Source of the DNA: Paracamarosporium sp. OC-R06-R3
Lineage: Eukaryota; Ascomycota; Dothideomycetes; Pleosporales; Didymosphaeriaceae
DNA: 64,000 nucleotides
Direction: 5' to 3'
Assembly (NCBI GenBank): GCA_019828545.1
Contig: JACVRA010000044.1
Coordinates: 1-64,000, forward strand
Both the position numbers and the translations under genes were made by a program. The notes beneath the pieces were generated by a model, which made no database searches, was not told the origin of the DNA, and worked only from the letters and a program-made list of their open reading frames with translations. Of this stretch, positions 33,650-45,428 are shown in pieces; position 1 is the first letter of the stretch; each line of letters opens with the position of its first letter.

Positions 33650-36600
33650 ATGATGGCGCGCCGGGCGGAGGTGAGCCTGGGCAGCCCGCGACCGAAGGTG
33701 CGTCCATGGGCCTTCAGTAAAGATGATACGCTAAAACAACGCAGCGAATCCAGAATCTGCTTCTCCAACAGATGCGCCCGCTACTAAACTGTTAGGAGGC
33801 CTCGTCTCTCGCGTTTCTGCGCTGTTCGTGAAGCCGTCGCTTCCTCCTTCAACTCCTCACGAACGCCTGCCTAAGCTGCCTGCTTCTCCCGAGGACCAAT
33901 ACCAGAGCTACCACACACATGTTTCCTCCGACAACCAATCATCAATACCGTCCTTGCCACCCAAGGCAACTTGTCTCGTCTGCCACGAGAATTTCGCAAC
34001 CCCAGCGATGCTACGCGAGCACATATGGGAGCAAAATCACATAGAATCATGGCCGACAGCATTTGGAAGTCGCGAGGAGGTCATAGAAAAGCAAGAGAGG
34101 ATGGTACGATACCTAAGGTTCAAGAGAGAGATGGGACCCAAAGACTGGAAGTCAGGACGTTCCATGACCCGTTTGAAGGAGGGAAAACGCGTCTGTAAAA
34201 CTTGCCAGACACCAGTTCCTACGAAAGAATCACGCATTCAACACTTACTATTGAGCGAGTCATGTTGGAAGGATGGCCCTGGCATGTCTTACCTCTTTGC
34301 GTGCTGGAAGTGTTTTAAGACTTTCACCTCAATGACGCAAGCTCGTCAGCATGCTCAATCTTCCCCTGAGTGTTTGAACCACATCAGAATGCGAAGTAGT
34401 CGAACCCCGTCGAAGCTCGTGGCAAAGTTGCCCTCCATCGCTGAGAATCGTTATCGTCGCTCAATTGCTGTCCTGCTGGATACCTTAATGGAACTCAACA
34501 CCTTATCGATCCCTTCTGCTCCGTTACTCGCACGCAGTATCCATAGGCATATACATCCGATATACCATCAGGCACAACTAATGCGAGATCCAGACTTGCT
34601 CTCATTATTCGGCCGATACCCACAAGTCTTGAAAGCTAGCCAGCAACCAGCTATTCAACAACAAGAATACAAGGCGAATGCTGGTGGCGATACCAGACTC
34701 AATATAGGACAAAACAAACCGACCCTCCAGCGTCCCTCAACCATGGAATCGAATGCAATATCAACACATGAACTTCCTAGTCATAAAGTTACTAACGCTA
34801 CGGGATCGCCATCAGGTCCGCAGGGTGTATGCGAGGATTCAACGAAAAGTTTGGAAGAAAACGCTAAGAGAGGGAGAAGAGGGACAAATTTCACGTACAT
34901 TGAGCAACATGGAGTCGAACCACGAGTAGAAACTCAGAAGTATACATCTTTGGGACCAAGCGAACCCACCATTAGGATTCGCAAGTACATAACTTCCAAA
35001 GGAGATACCGGGCTTGAAGCGCAAGGAGACATTGGTGCTGGCCTCGATTCCCCCCAAGCTGACGACACAGGCTCAACAGGTTCAATCGCCATTAGGTCTG
35101 AAGGATCCGTAACAGTGGAGGCCGAACAACGCGATCCTACGAATTCGTTTGCATCGGAGGGAAAGGGGCATGCTTCGACGCAAGCCATACCTTCCTTGGA
35201 AGAAGCGAAAGCCGCACTAAAGGAAACACAACCTTTGTCAGAGAATGAGGAATCTATTGCGTCATCCACGACAGCCGACTCGGACAACGCGGACTTGAGA
35301 CTCCAGCTTGAACAATTGATGGAACAAGTTAGACTTCTGCAGGAAAAGATTGCGACTCCATCTATCCTAAAACCGGAGGCCTTGCAAATCCCCAATCCGG
35401 GTATCACGCAAGCTCCAGAGATTCGAGTGCAGGAAACAACCAAGAGATCAGGACCCTTGTCGGCTGTTTTGGCGCCACAGCCCAAGGAATCTTTGGCGTC
35501 TTTGGCACCGACAAGGGATTTCCCAGACGCTCCAGCGCAGTCATATGCAAATATAGCAACAACGACATCATCATCACCTGTCCAGGAAGCTATCAGCAGG
35601 CCCCCGCTATCTGATGCATTTTCGTACTTCGATAAAGTAGCCGAGAGCGACACCGACGGACAAAGACTGGTTCGCCAAATCCATACGCAAGCGAGGCTCA
35701 TGAAATCTTCAGACGATTCGAACGTAGACAACCACTGTCCTGCAGAACCTTCAACAACCACGGTCCCTTCCAATCCAATTCGAAAACAAGTTCCACCGGG
35801 ATCTAGTAAGACGAGCGAGCAGTCGCTTCTCGACGAACTATTCCCGGAGGCAAGCAATTACATTCAGCCTCACTACACCAAACGTAATCCATACCCGAAG
35901 CTCACCCCTCCTAATTCAGCTCCACTGGTCAGAACATACCAACCCAAGGGACAAATGAGCAATCGAGAGAAATACGCTCAGGCATTTCAAAGATCAACGG
36001 AGAAAATGACGGCATTGCAGCTTTTGCACTGCAGCACTGAGCTTACAGAGGCTGACTTCCGGCGTCTCGTGCCAAAAGGACAGCATATCGAAACTTGGGC
36101 CCGTGACGGCGAATTCTACAAGGTCATCCCGGGACGAGATCCACTCAGTTTAGAACGACTTCCCTTCTACTACCTGCTTTTCAAGAACCCCGAGGCCGCA
36201 CTGAGGTATCAAAGCAACGCCGTTCGCCTTCACAAGCTGAACAAACTGCATGAACCCAACAGTCCCATCTCCGCAATCCCACCTCCCCCGGGTTTCCTCG
36301 AAGACGGTGAAGACATCAACGCTGCACTTTCATCCTACCTCCTCGTTCCAACGAGTCAAAACCTCCAGCTCAACATGATCATGCAGCCATACAACCCTGC
36401 GCTTGCCAATCTCATCAAGGACGGCGGATACAAGCCCATCGTGCCGACCACGACGTCCACAGGGAAGCAGATCCACAAGGTCTTGTTTTATATCGAAGGT
36501 TACGAGCCCTCGCCCTACGACCTCTTTCAAATCTTCATGCAGGACGCCAGTAAGCGCGGTCTTGCATGGCCGTTCTTGCATGAGCACCAGTCTATCCATC

Positions 36601-36968
36601 GCTTGCGTGATGTTATCGACCTCAAGACAAGATTTCTACCTATCTCCTCTACCAATCCGCGAGCTTCTAGTACCGCCAAGCGCAGATTTACCGAGTTGCG
36701 TAATCACGACCCGTATGCGAGTTTCTTGAGCCAAGAAGGAGATGGTGAGGGTGGAGAAGACGAGGGCCAGGACGCGAAGGTCATCAACCAGATTATCATG
36801 AATAGGGTGTACAATCGATGGATCATCGAGTTCAGCGAGGAGGAAGGTGCGAAACGGTTTGCAAGGTTGTGGCATAGGAAGGTACTGCCGATGCAACAAA
36901 GTTCGAAGCATAGGACTTGGAGAGACTTGGAGGAGGTGAGGATGTGCAATGCGGAGTATTTGTGGTAG
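33650..36968 (+). CDS. Large C2H2-like zinc-finger protein, unknown function
   Basis: Proposed exons are 33650-33716 and 33772-36968 (1,087 aa). The main exon has no usable ATG near its 5' end (its open frame begins at a GTG). The small first exon (MMARRAEVSLGSPRPK...) is therefore inferred from a GTAAAG donor, GCTAAA branch and CCAACAG acceptor that keep frame. Near the N-terminus are three Cys/His clusters: CLVCHENFATPAMLREHIW, CKTCQTPVPTKESRIQHLL and CWKCFKTFTSMTQARQHA. A disordered middle contains one short coiled coil (DLRLQLEQLMEQVRLLQEKI). The C-terminal 300 residues are better ordered (TALQLLHCSTELTEADFRRL, VYNRWIIEFSEEEGAKRFARL) and look like a separate domain, perhaps RNA-binding. 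No family name is secure. Confidence 0.72.
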
Positions 36969-37796
36969 GATGTGTATTATAAGCTGTGTATGTGTATGAA
37001 CGTAGATCCTTGTATAAAGAAGTGGGTCGAGATTGTAAATACCTTGTCCTTGTAGTTAATATATACGATCGTATAATGTCTTATCCATCCTAAAAGCCAT
37101 GTGTCGTCGTCCTTGATAGCCGTTGGGTCTGTCATCCCCACAACCCGTATTTCCCCATTCATCCTACATTCACTTTCCATTCAAACAATTCTTCCAGATC
37201 TACCCAAAGGTACAGGCAAACACAATCACACGCCATCTAGCAGCTCTCCGCGCAGTGCTTAGCGTCGGCCAAGAGACAATAGCATAGAAAAAGGGTATCT
37301 ACAAAACCAGCAGCCGGTGATCAACGTGTTCTACAGACGCTGTTCCGACGCCGTTCCCTCTTTCGAAACTGCCTACAAGACTGATGAGTCTGTTCTACAC
37401 GTCAGACTTGGTCCAAAAGCTCCGCTCGCAGAGCCACTGCCGACTCCGCATTACATGCCTCGTCCTCCCTTGGGTAGGAACACACCATCATTCGGTGCTG
37501 TAATCGAACCAAGTTACGCAATCTACTCACCATCGCAAGCTGTCACAAGCACCAAGGCGACACGAAGCCAACCACGCTACAAAACAAAAAAGCAGCCATC
37601 GACAATGCAGACATGGAAGGGTCACAATGTCAACACAAGAATTATTTAGAATCTAAATTCATTACTAAAGCTATACTACGTAAATTTTTCATACAAGACG
37701 CTGTCTACCGAGCATCTACGAATCTGGATATCGCCAAATCTACCGAACCAAGACGCCGTTCACATTACAAACATGGAAACAACTCGAATAAGCTGT
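36969..37796. other. Convergent intergenic gap, 0.83 kb
   Basis: 3' flanks of the zinc-finger gene (plus) and FAS1 (minus). No coding or RNA gene recognised. Confidence 0.4.
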
Positions 37797-40700
37797 CTAA
37801 GCGGCTGCAGTCTTGGGCTCGTCCTTCTCCTCATACTTGTCCCAGTTGGCAAGAATGTTACCAATCTTGGGCGAGTTGGTCAACCTGTACACATCCTCGA
37901 AGTACTCCTTGGTGAGGGCAAAAGGCTTAGCGGTGACGTTAGGAATGTACTTGCCGACCAACTTCGAGGGATCGATCGATGTCTTGTGGATCTTCTTGAG
38001 CAAGAAGTTACGGAACGGCTTGACACCGGATCGCAAGAAAGTGCTGTGGAAAGGCACATCGATACCCTTCAAAGGGATGGTGGCGAAGCCACGCTGGAGG
38101 TCGATCGGCTTCGGCTTGGCTTCCGTTTGCTTGGCACACTCCTTGATGATCTCTACAAGGTGCGCCTTGACATCCTCGATAGACATGCTCTGCATGAGCG
38201 CTTGAATATCGATCTTCTGGGCCTTGAGGTAGTTGGTGACATTGGTAAGGCAGTCTAGAGCACGGAGGTCACCAGCACAGACGTACTGCATGTTGGCGAT
38301 GTTGTAGTTGACAATTTCCAATAACCATCCGGTTTGCTCTGAGATGTTCTCCACGACGTATTGCAAGGCTTGTTCGTTGAACGTCTTCGATATCCTGCTC
38401 GGATTGACAGCGCACATGGAGTAATTGGATCGTCCAGTCTCGTCACGCTCGACGGCAACTTGCATCGTGAGGCCACGGTAGAAAACGACTGAGACCAAGC
38501 TTTCAATAGGCATGACCTCAGCAAGAGCTGCAAGAGCAGAGTATTCTCCGAGCGAGTGTCCAGCGAAGGTACTATCACGCTGCACCAGCCCCTTGGAGCG
38601 CATGTCTTCAAACGACGCCTTCTCCATGAGTGTAAGAGCAGGTTGGGTGAACTGGGTGGCAGACAGTAAACCAGTTGGGGATCGATAAGTATATGAAGTC
38701 GTGTTTTCATCGATCTCCTTGAAAATCTTCTCCGACTTAACGGAGCCGTCAGAGCTGACAGTCTCGAATGTCATGGACATGTAGTTTTGGCGAATGGCTT
38801 TACCAACGGGGCCACCGAAGTGAATGGTGAGCTCCTTCGGATTGTTCTTGACAATGTTGGTGATGGCGAAGCCTGCAAGACGTCAGTATAGCTATGATGA
38901 TATGACAACGTAAGAACTTACCATAGTTGTCCATGAAATGCTTGTCGGCACGGTCCCAAACCTCCTTGGCCACGGGGCTGCTGGCATAGAGATCCATACC
39001 CATACCTTGCTCCTGCGAACCTTGACCAGTGAAAACGTATGAGGTGGTGGGTTGCTCGACCTCTGCCTCTCCCAGAAGGACTTTGTCTTCCGTCTCCTTG
39101 TTGCTCACTTCGATCTTGATGATCTTGCGTCCAGACACCATGCCAACGTGCTGAAGCTTGACGTCCAAGATGTCATCTGGTAGCACCATACCGACCAAGT
39201 TGACATGGTAGCTTCTGACACGCCCAATGTGATTTTCGGCGGCCCACGTCTCGACCAAGCTCCGGACGGCAGCACTTGAGTACATGCCGTGAGTAATTGT
39301 TCCGGGGAGGTTGGCATAGCTCGAGAAGACACGAGATACGTGGATAGGGTTGTAGTCGCCGGATACACGGGCGTATGTCTCATTAGAGGCGGGAGCCTTA
39401 AGCGTAAGAGGCGTCTTGCCATTCAGAGGGATAGGGTTCTCAAAGTTGACTGGCTGATCAATGGCAGATCCATTGCGCTCCAAGTAGTCAAGCACAGGGT
39501 TGCCGTAAGATGTGCCAGAAGAGTAGTCAACGGAAGCAATCTGGATGATCTCCTTGGTAGGAAGCTCAAGCAAAACCTCACCAACGGTTTGAACCTCGGA
39601 GAATGCAGTCTTGTTCTTGTATCGAATGAAGCTTTCCAACTTGAAGGTCAAAGTCTTGTTCAACAATTCCACGTCTGGTTCATCCATGTTGAACCATTCC
39701 TTGGAACGCAAGATGGCAACGTCCTTGCTGGTAGCCAAATGAAGCTGCATGGGGATCTCCGTCTTTCTCTGGAAAGTGTTGTGGAAGTCGTCATATGCGC
39801 CACGGTAGAGGAACTGACTGGTAACCTCCATGACGGGGCTTCCGTCGCGGGTGATGGTGCCGCAAACCTCGACCATCTTGCCAGAATCTTGGTTGAGTAC
39901 AGCATTGATCTGTGCGGTGGTGTCAAGAACATCGCCCTTCTTCAGCGGCTCCGCGCCGGGGAGCATGCGGAAGCCGTTGGACAGATGAACCAATTTAAGG
40001 AGGTCACCGTCAATAGCCCGAGGGAAAATAGGCTTGGTGATAGCCTTCCAACCCACCACAATAGCAAAGTCCATGGGGGCAAATATCTCCTTGTTTGGAC
40101 GTTCAACAAACGCCTCACCAGTGTTTCCTACTGCGTGTACGAAGTCGTTGATGGCCTCGCTGGTGACGGTTGCGCGGCCACCATCAAACTTGGAAGTCAC
40201 GGATGTCTCGAATGGACAAGCTTCATCACCGAACCAGATCTTGTAGTAGAATTCCTTGATTCGGTCGTTGCGAGCATCCATGACTTCATGAATAGGGGCG
40301 TAGCCATACTCTGGACGGTAGTGGAACTTGAGGGGCAGGGCGACTGGCTGCTTAAGGGCTGTGCGCTCTTCAAACATGTTCAGGACAATCTCGTCCTTGA
40401 CCAGGCTAACTTCAATCGTCTTGACGTGCTTGCCGCCCTGGTGGGGTTCCTTGACAGTGACAACGGTCTTAGCTGGCTCCTTAGGGTTGGCAATCTCGAC
40501 AATCATGCCAGGCGTGGGAGCAAAGATCCTGGCAACGGGGTTGGTCTGGAACCGCTGTCCTTGAACAAAGATATCGGCAGCGAAAAATGCATGCCTCCAG
40601 GAATACGTAGCACCGGCAAGAAGCTGTAGCCAAGGCTGAACCTCGGGCAAAACAGAGTTGGGAGCAGCCGAGAGTCGGTAGACAATCTTGTTCTCAAGCT

Positions 40701-43700
40701 GGGACACTGTAAGTCCGTCCACCTCGACACCTTCGATGCTCTCGACAGGCTTGCTGCCGAAGTACTCGATGACAGGGACCTTCGACTGATCTCCGCCGTA
40801 TACGTCACGAAGCAGGTATTGTATATGGCCATTGTGGACTCCATCCAAGATTTCCTTCACCGGCTCATCAACCTTGTTGGAATACTTCGCAGCCATTGGG
40901 CCCTGCAAGATACAGGTCCTGCCGACATCCTGGTCGACTACGGCATCCAAATCCTCGGACTGCCACAAAGAGTCCTTCTTGAAGAAGAACTCAAAGGTAT
41001 CGTCAAGGACGGGGACGAAAGGAACAGGCTTCTGTCCGCGACGCTGGCAAAGCAAGAGGAAGTGCTGTACATCTTGGGCATTGATGAGCTGTTCAGAGGC
41101 TTCGGGGTAGGTGTTGAAGACTTTTTCGACGGTCTGATATGGTGCGTTGAGCTCTTCGTATGTCTGGATGAGGGATTCGCTGTTTGACTTGCTGAAGCGT
41201 TCCTCGACACGACGGATAAAATCGCCCGTCAATCGCTTCAAGCTTTGATCGATCCAGCGGTCCTGATGCTTGACATACATGAGGTCAACCATGCGCTGCA
41301 CAACCTCGGCATACGTCATGTCCTCAAGATCGACAGATTCGCCATGCTTGTTCTGACCAAACCACACTTTCTGGAAGTCGTTGTTCAGCTTGGTGATAAT
41401 GTGCTCGCGCATCTTCTTCAGCTCAGGAATACGCTTTGCCTTGTCCAAGCTGAAGATCTTTTGGTCCATTTCATGCCAGAACAAAACACCGCGGGTAGCA
41501 AGCTTGTGGATCGGCTCACCCATCTCGGATCGTACAGTGATGACTCCACCGGCAGGCCCTTTGTATGTCTTCTCCCAGTCGCCGTCGTCAAGACCAGGAG
41601 CATCGACAATAGCCTGCTTAGCTGCCTTGGACGTATGTGCCTCCTTGGCGGTCATCATGCGACTGCCAAAGAGACATCCATCGAATGGCATTGGAGGATA
41701 GCCAAATCGGGTAGACCAGGTACCGGTGAGGTAAGGGTAGGTATCTTCAGCACCACCGAAACCGGATCCTGCAACAAGGATGAGGTTATCGCATTTTCGA
41801 ATGCGGCTGTACATCTGCAGGATGGGCTGATGGAAATCCTCGAAAGAGTGGTGACCTCCGCCGCGACCACCAGTCCATTGCAGCAGGACAGGGAATCCGG
41901 GGTTCGCCTTGGCAATGTTGATAGTCTGCTGGATTGCCTCAACTGAACCAGGCTTGAAGGCGATGTGCTTGATGCCCAAAGTCTCAATATACTCGTTGGC
42001 GACTTCGATTGATGGGACACCAGCGCCGATGGTCAGTCCCTCAATCGGGACACCGTCAGCACGTAGCTTACCCAGAAGAGGGATCTGCCATGCCATGGCA
42101 CGGGGGTTGACATAGATCAGGTTGATGGTGATACCACGTCCAGGAGTAATTGCCTTTTCAACCTTGTTGATAGCAGCAGTCATTGTCTTCTCGTTGTAGT
42201 AGCCGCCACCTGCAAGCTCGATCTCATAGCCAGCATTCATAGTAGCGGCAACGAAGTCCCAAGGAACTGTGCAGGGTGTCATACCTGCGACCATGACCGG
42301 AGGAAGCCCAAGCATGCGGCTCATCTTGGTATCAACGTATGTCTGCCCCGTAGATGTCTTTACTAGACGAGGGCCGTGTTCCTTGACCCAGTCGGCCGCG
42401 TACTTGACAGCGTGGTCGAAGTCGCGGTCAAAAATCTCCGGCTTGTACCCAACCTCGGCATTTGAACCATCAATTGCACCCGCCAAGATGACGCGAACAC
42501 CTGTTCCGTCCTTGTTGCGGTTGGTTAAAACACCGAGACCAGAGATGCCACCAGGGCCGAAGTCAAGAATGTGCGTGGCCTTGGGGAATACGGTAGCCTT
42601 CTCCCATTCGACAGAGTCATTGGTGATCATGCGCACGAGCCTTGGAACAATGTTGTCCTCTGATGATTCGCGAAGATCTTCACCAGTGTGGGTATCATAC
42701 ATGGCGATGCCAAGGTCACGAGGAGAGATCTGAATGTCTTTCAAATCGTCTTCAAGCTGCTTCGCCGCCTCGAGGAGGTAAGGACTATGGAAGGGGGCGG
42801 TAATAGGAAGGAAGCGGTTGACGAACCGGACCTTTCGCTCCGTGAACGGAATCCTCGTCTGGTCGAGACCAGTAGGAGCCTTGCCTTTTCGTAGACGCAG
42901 GTTAAGACCATATAGCGAAATAGGAGGTCCTGTTACGACGAAGTTGCGAGCGCTGTTGACCAAGGAAATCGCAATATGCCTCTCTGGCGGCAAATGCTGG
43001 TTGGTCGCGTCGATGTGCTCCTGGACCGCTTTGCGGGAAAGGTCACGGATCGACAACATAGGGGTAGGTGTACCCTCTCCATTGTCTAGCGAGTCCTGCA
43101 GCACATTGGGTGCAAGCGATGTACGAGGATAGGCCTGTTGGCTACGAGATCCGATCCAGAAGAGGATGGAGATGGCTCGCTTGGCGGCCTGCTCGAACGT
43201 CTCCCAGTTCTTCGACTCAGCAATAGCAGCAGCTGTGACGACGCCCTGAGAATGGCCAGTAACACCACTCATGCGGCTTCGAAGGTGACCAGGGTGGCTT
43301 CCCAAGACTCTACAGGTGACAACATAGTGCGCGAGCTGCGTCAACCCAATCAAGGGCAAACTGACAGGCGCGGAAACCAGATAGTCTGTGTCGGGCTGTG
43401 AATCTTTGTTGTTGAGCCATCGCATTACATCTAAACCCTTGGAGTAGAGCTTCTCCGCGCGTGGGTCACGCGACAGTGCAAGCAGATGTTGCGCTTCGGC
43501 CGCAATGAAGTCTTCAACGAATGAGGGGTACGCGGTGTAAATTTCGCGAAGCTCATCAAAATACTCCTCGATATTGCCCTGACCTCCGAGAACGGCGTAG
43601 ATGAAGGCGTTCTCGTCCGAAGCCTCGCGGAGCAGCGCAGACTCGTGGTACTTGATTGGCCTGTCTGCCGCAGCACGAGCAGCATAGTATGATCGCACCG

Positions 43701-44142
43701 TGATGAGTTTCTTTTCGGTGATGCCTGGTAGCGTTGCAGCGAGCGCATGCACCTCGTTACCGCGGAGGAAGGCGCGCTCGAATTCCTGGAGGACCAGCTT
43801 CAAGACCTCCTCGAAGGTATCGGGGTCCTCGCCCTCCTCGACCTCCTTGGCGATGAAACCCAGGTACCTCGCCACCAATTCCGGTACTGACGAGGGCTCA
43901 TCATCTTGTGCTAGTTCGTCTGTGGGCTCGGGGAGGGTTGCGGTGAATACATCGCGCAATTGCTGAGCGTTGTAGTGCAGAGCGACGGGGATGAGGAGGG
44001 TGTATTCGAGCGAGCCGTGGGAGAGGACGAGCGGGCGCAACGACGCCTGCGTACGAGGCGTCGAGATGCCGGTCTGTGGACCAGATCCGTACATTTTGGA
44101 GGTTCCTTTTTCCGGTGTACCTAGGCGAGTGAGGCCTGCCAT
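37797..44142 (-). CDS. FAS1: Fatty acid synthase subunit beta
   Basis: Beta subunit of the cytosolic alpha6-beta6 fungal fatty acid synthase. Exons are 44142-38922 and 38872-37797 (2,098 aa) with one 49-nt intron near the 3' end. Domains in order: acetyltransferase (G-H-S-Q-G, Ser at about residue 298), enoyl reductase ([19 protein letters not shown], glycine-rich ELAGGGYY), dehydratase hot-dog region ([20 protein letters not shown]) and malonyl/palmitoyl transferase ([15 protein letters not shown], Ser at about 1847). All active-site motifs are intact. The ATG at 44142 may lie in a 5' intron (donor GTAAGA near 44243, branch CTGAC, acceptor GCAG at 44138-44135). Then the ATG at 44094 ([14 protein letters not shown]) would start the protein, and conservation begins right there. 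Divergent from FAS2. Confidence 0.96.
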
Positions 44143-45428
44143 GGTCAGTAAGTTTTATGGCAGACTCGCGGGCGTGCTTGGTGTGGGGCATGGGATCGAG
44201 GCTCATGGCGAAGCTCGAGAAGACACGTATGTCGAGACTGGAGAGCTCTTACCGGTTGCTAGGCAGAAGGAGCGGCGGGCACGGTTGTCGGTTGTGCGTG
44301 AAGGTTCAGATCTGGGCGGCGTGTGAGCTCATGTATACCGAATTGGGAAGAGCTTGCGAGAGGGCAGGGAAAGAGCAGGCGGCGCTCTGAGGCAGCCGCG
44401 AGAGAGGCGGGCAGACATACTAGGTAAGTAAGAAGCAATTGGAGGCCGGCAGAAGTTAATCTCCAGCAGCGAGCGGTAACTCGAGGGGACTCGAGCGGAC
44501 TGCAATCGGACGACTGCAGCTCCCTTGCTACGAGTGAGCCGTGGCGGGTCGCAGGCGGAGGCTGCGGACGCTGCAAAGGCACGGGGGTATAAGTAATCAG
44601 GGAGGGAGCGGTGAGGGCAATTGAGGGGAGGAGGACAGCTCGCTCAAGCTCGGTCGAGGGACGGGTGGGTAAATACGACGGCGTGGTTGCTCGTCAACTT
44701 TTTTCGAGGGTTCGCTCAGACGTCCAGGGTCGTTAGTGCGGGCCGGGGTGCTCTGGATGTTGGGCCTGCAGGATGCGTCTAGAGGACACACACAACGCAT
44801 AGGGGCAGCCGGCGCCTCCCAGCACTCGAGCATTCGATTACTCAACGAGCCCTCACTCGCAGGCTGCCTGTTGAGCTGCTGCTTGACGTCGCCTCGCAAG
44901 CCGGCCCTTTTTCGAGCATTCCACCGGAACCGGAGGCGTGCGTGCTGGCGACGCTACCGCGACCAGCGGGGGCTGCTCCAGCGAATGCTCCAGCGAAATT
45001 TGCCGCTGTTGAGTGGCCGCGGGCGCACGGACCGGCACAGGGCGGGCAGGGGTCGTGATTTTTGAGAGACGCTTGAATTCCTCAACACGCTGCGTGCTAT
45101 CTCCTGCTGCCCCCCCGCGAGATAAACAGCCAATGTTGGGTCGCTGCCCTTCCTGAACCTCCCGCACCTACATCCCGCCCGTCTCACCCACCGCTCCCAA
45201 CCGCGGCCTCGACCGCTGGAGCTCGACACGCTGCACCCCCTCTGCAGAGCTCCCGTCTGACCACTCCCGCTCTGCAATAATACCAGCACGGCCGCTCCTC
45301 CTCCCTCGTCCCTTCCTTCCTTGGACCCCAGAGATACCCGTCGCTCTTTCCTTTCTCTAGATACCCAATTGAGTGCCCGACGCTCACTTACCCCTCCATC
45401 GCCCATAGACGTAATCTCCACCGCCGCC
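44143..45428. promoter_or_regulatory. Bidirectional FAS1/FAS2 promoter
   Basis: The 1.29 kb between the start codons of the two fatty acid synthase subunits, which must be made in equal amounts. It includes paired CTCGAG palindromes near 44482-44497 and a long C/T-rich leader before FAS2 (about 45,170-45,420). The FAS1 side carries a probable 5'UTR intron. I did not find a convincing match to a named lipid-regulatory element. Confidence 0.55.

Noticed and set aside
34934..35857. 307-codon minus-strand frame inside the zinc-finger gene
   Set aside because: Shadow frame from codon bias; Ser/Cys-rich nonsense composition.
39289..40629. 446-codon plus-strand frame antisense to FAS1
   Set aside because: Shadow of the strongly biased FAS1 codons.
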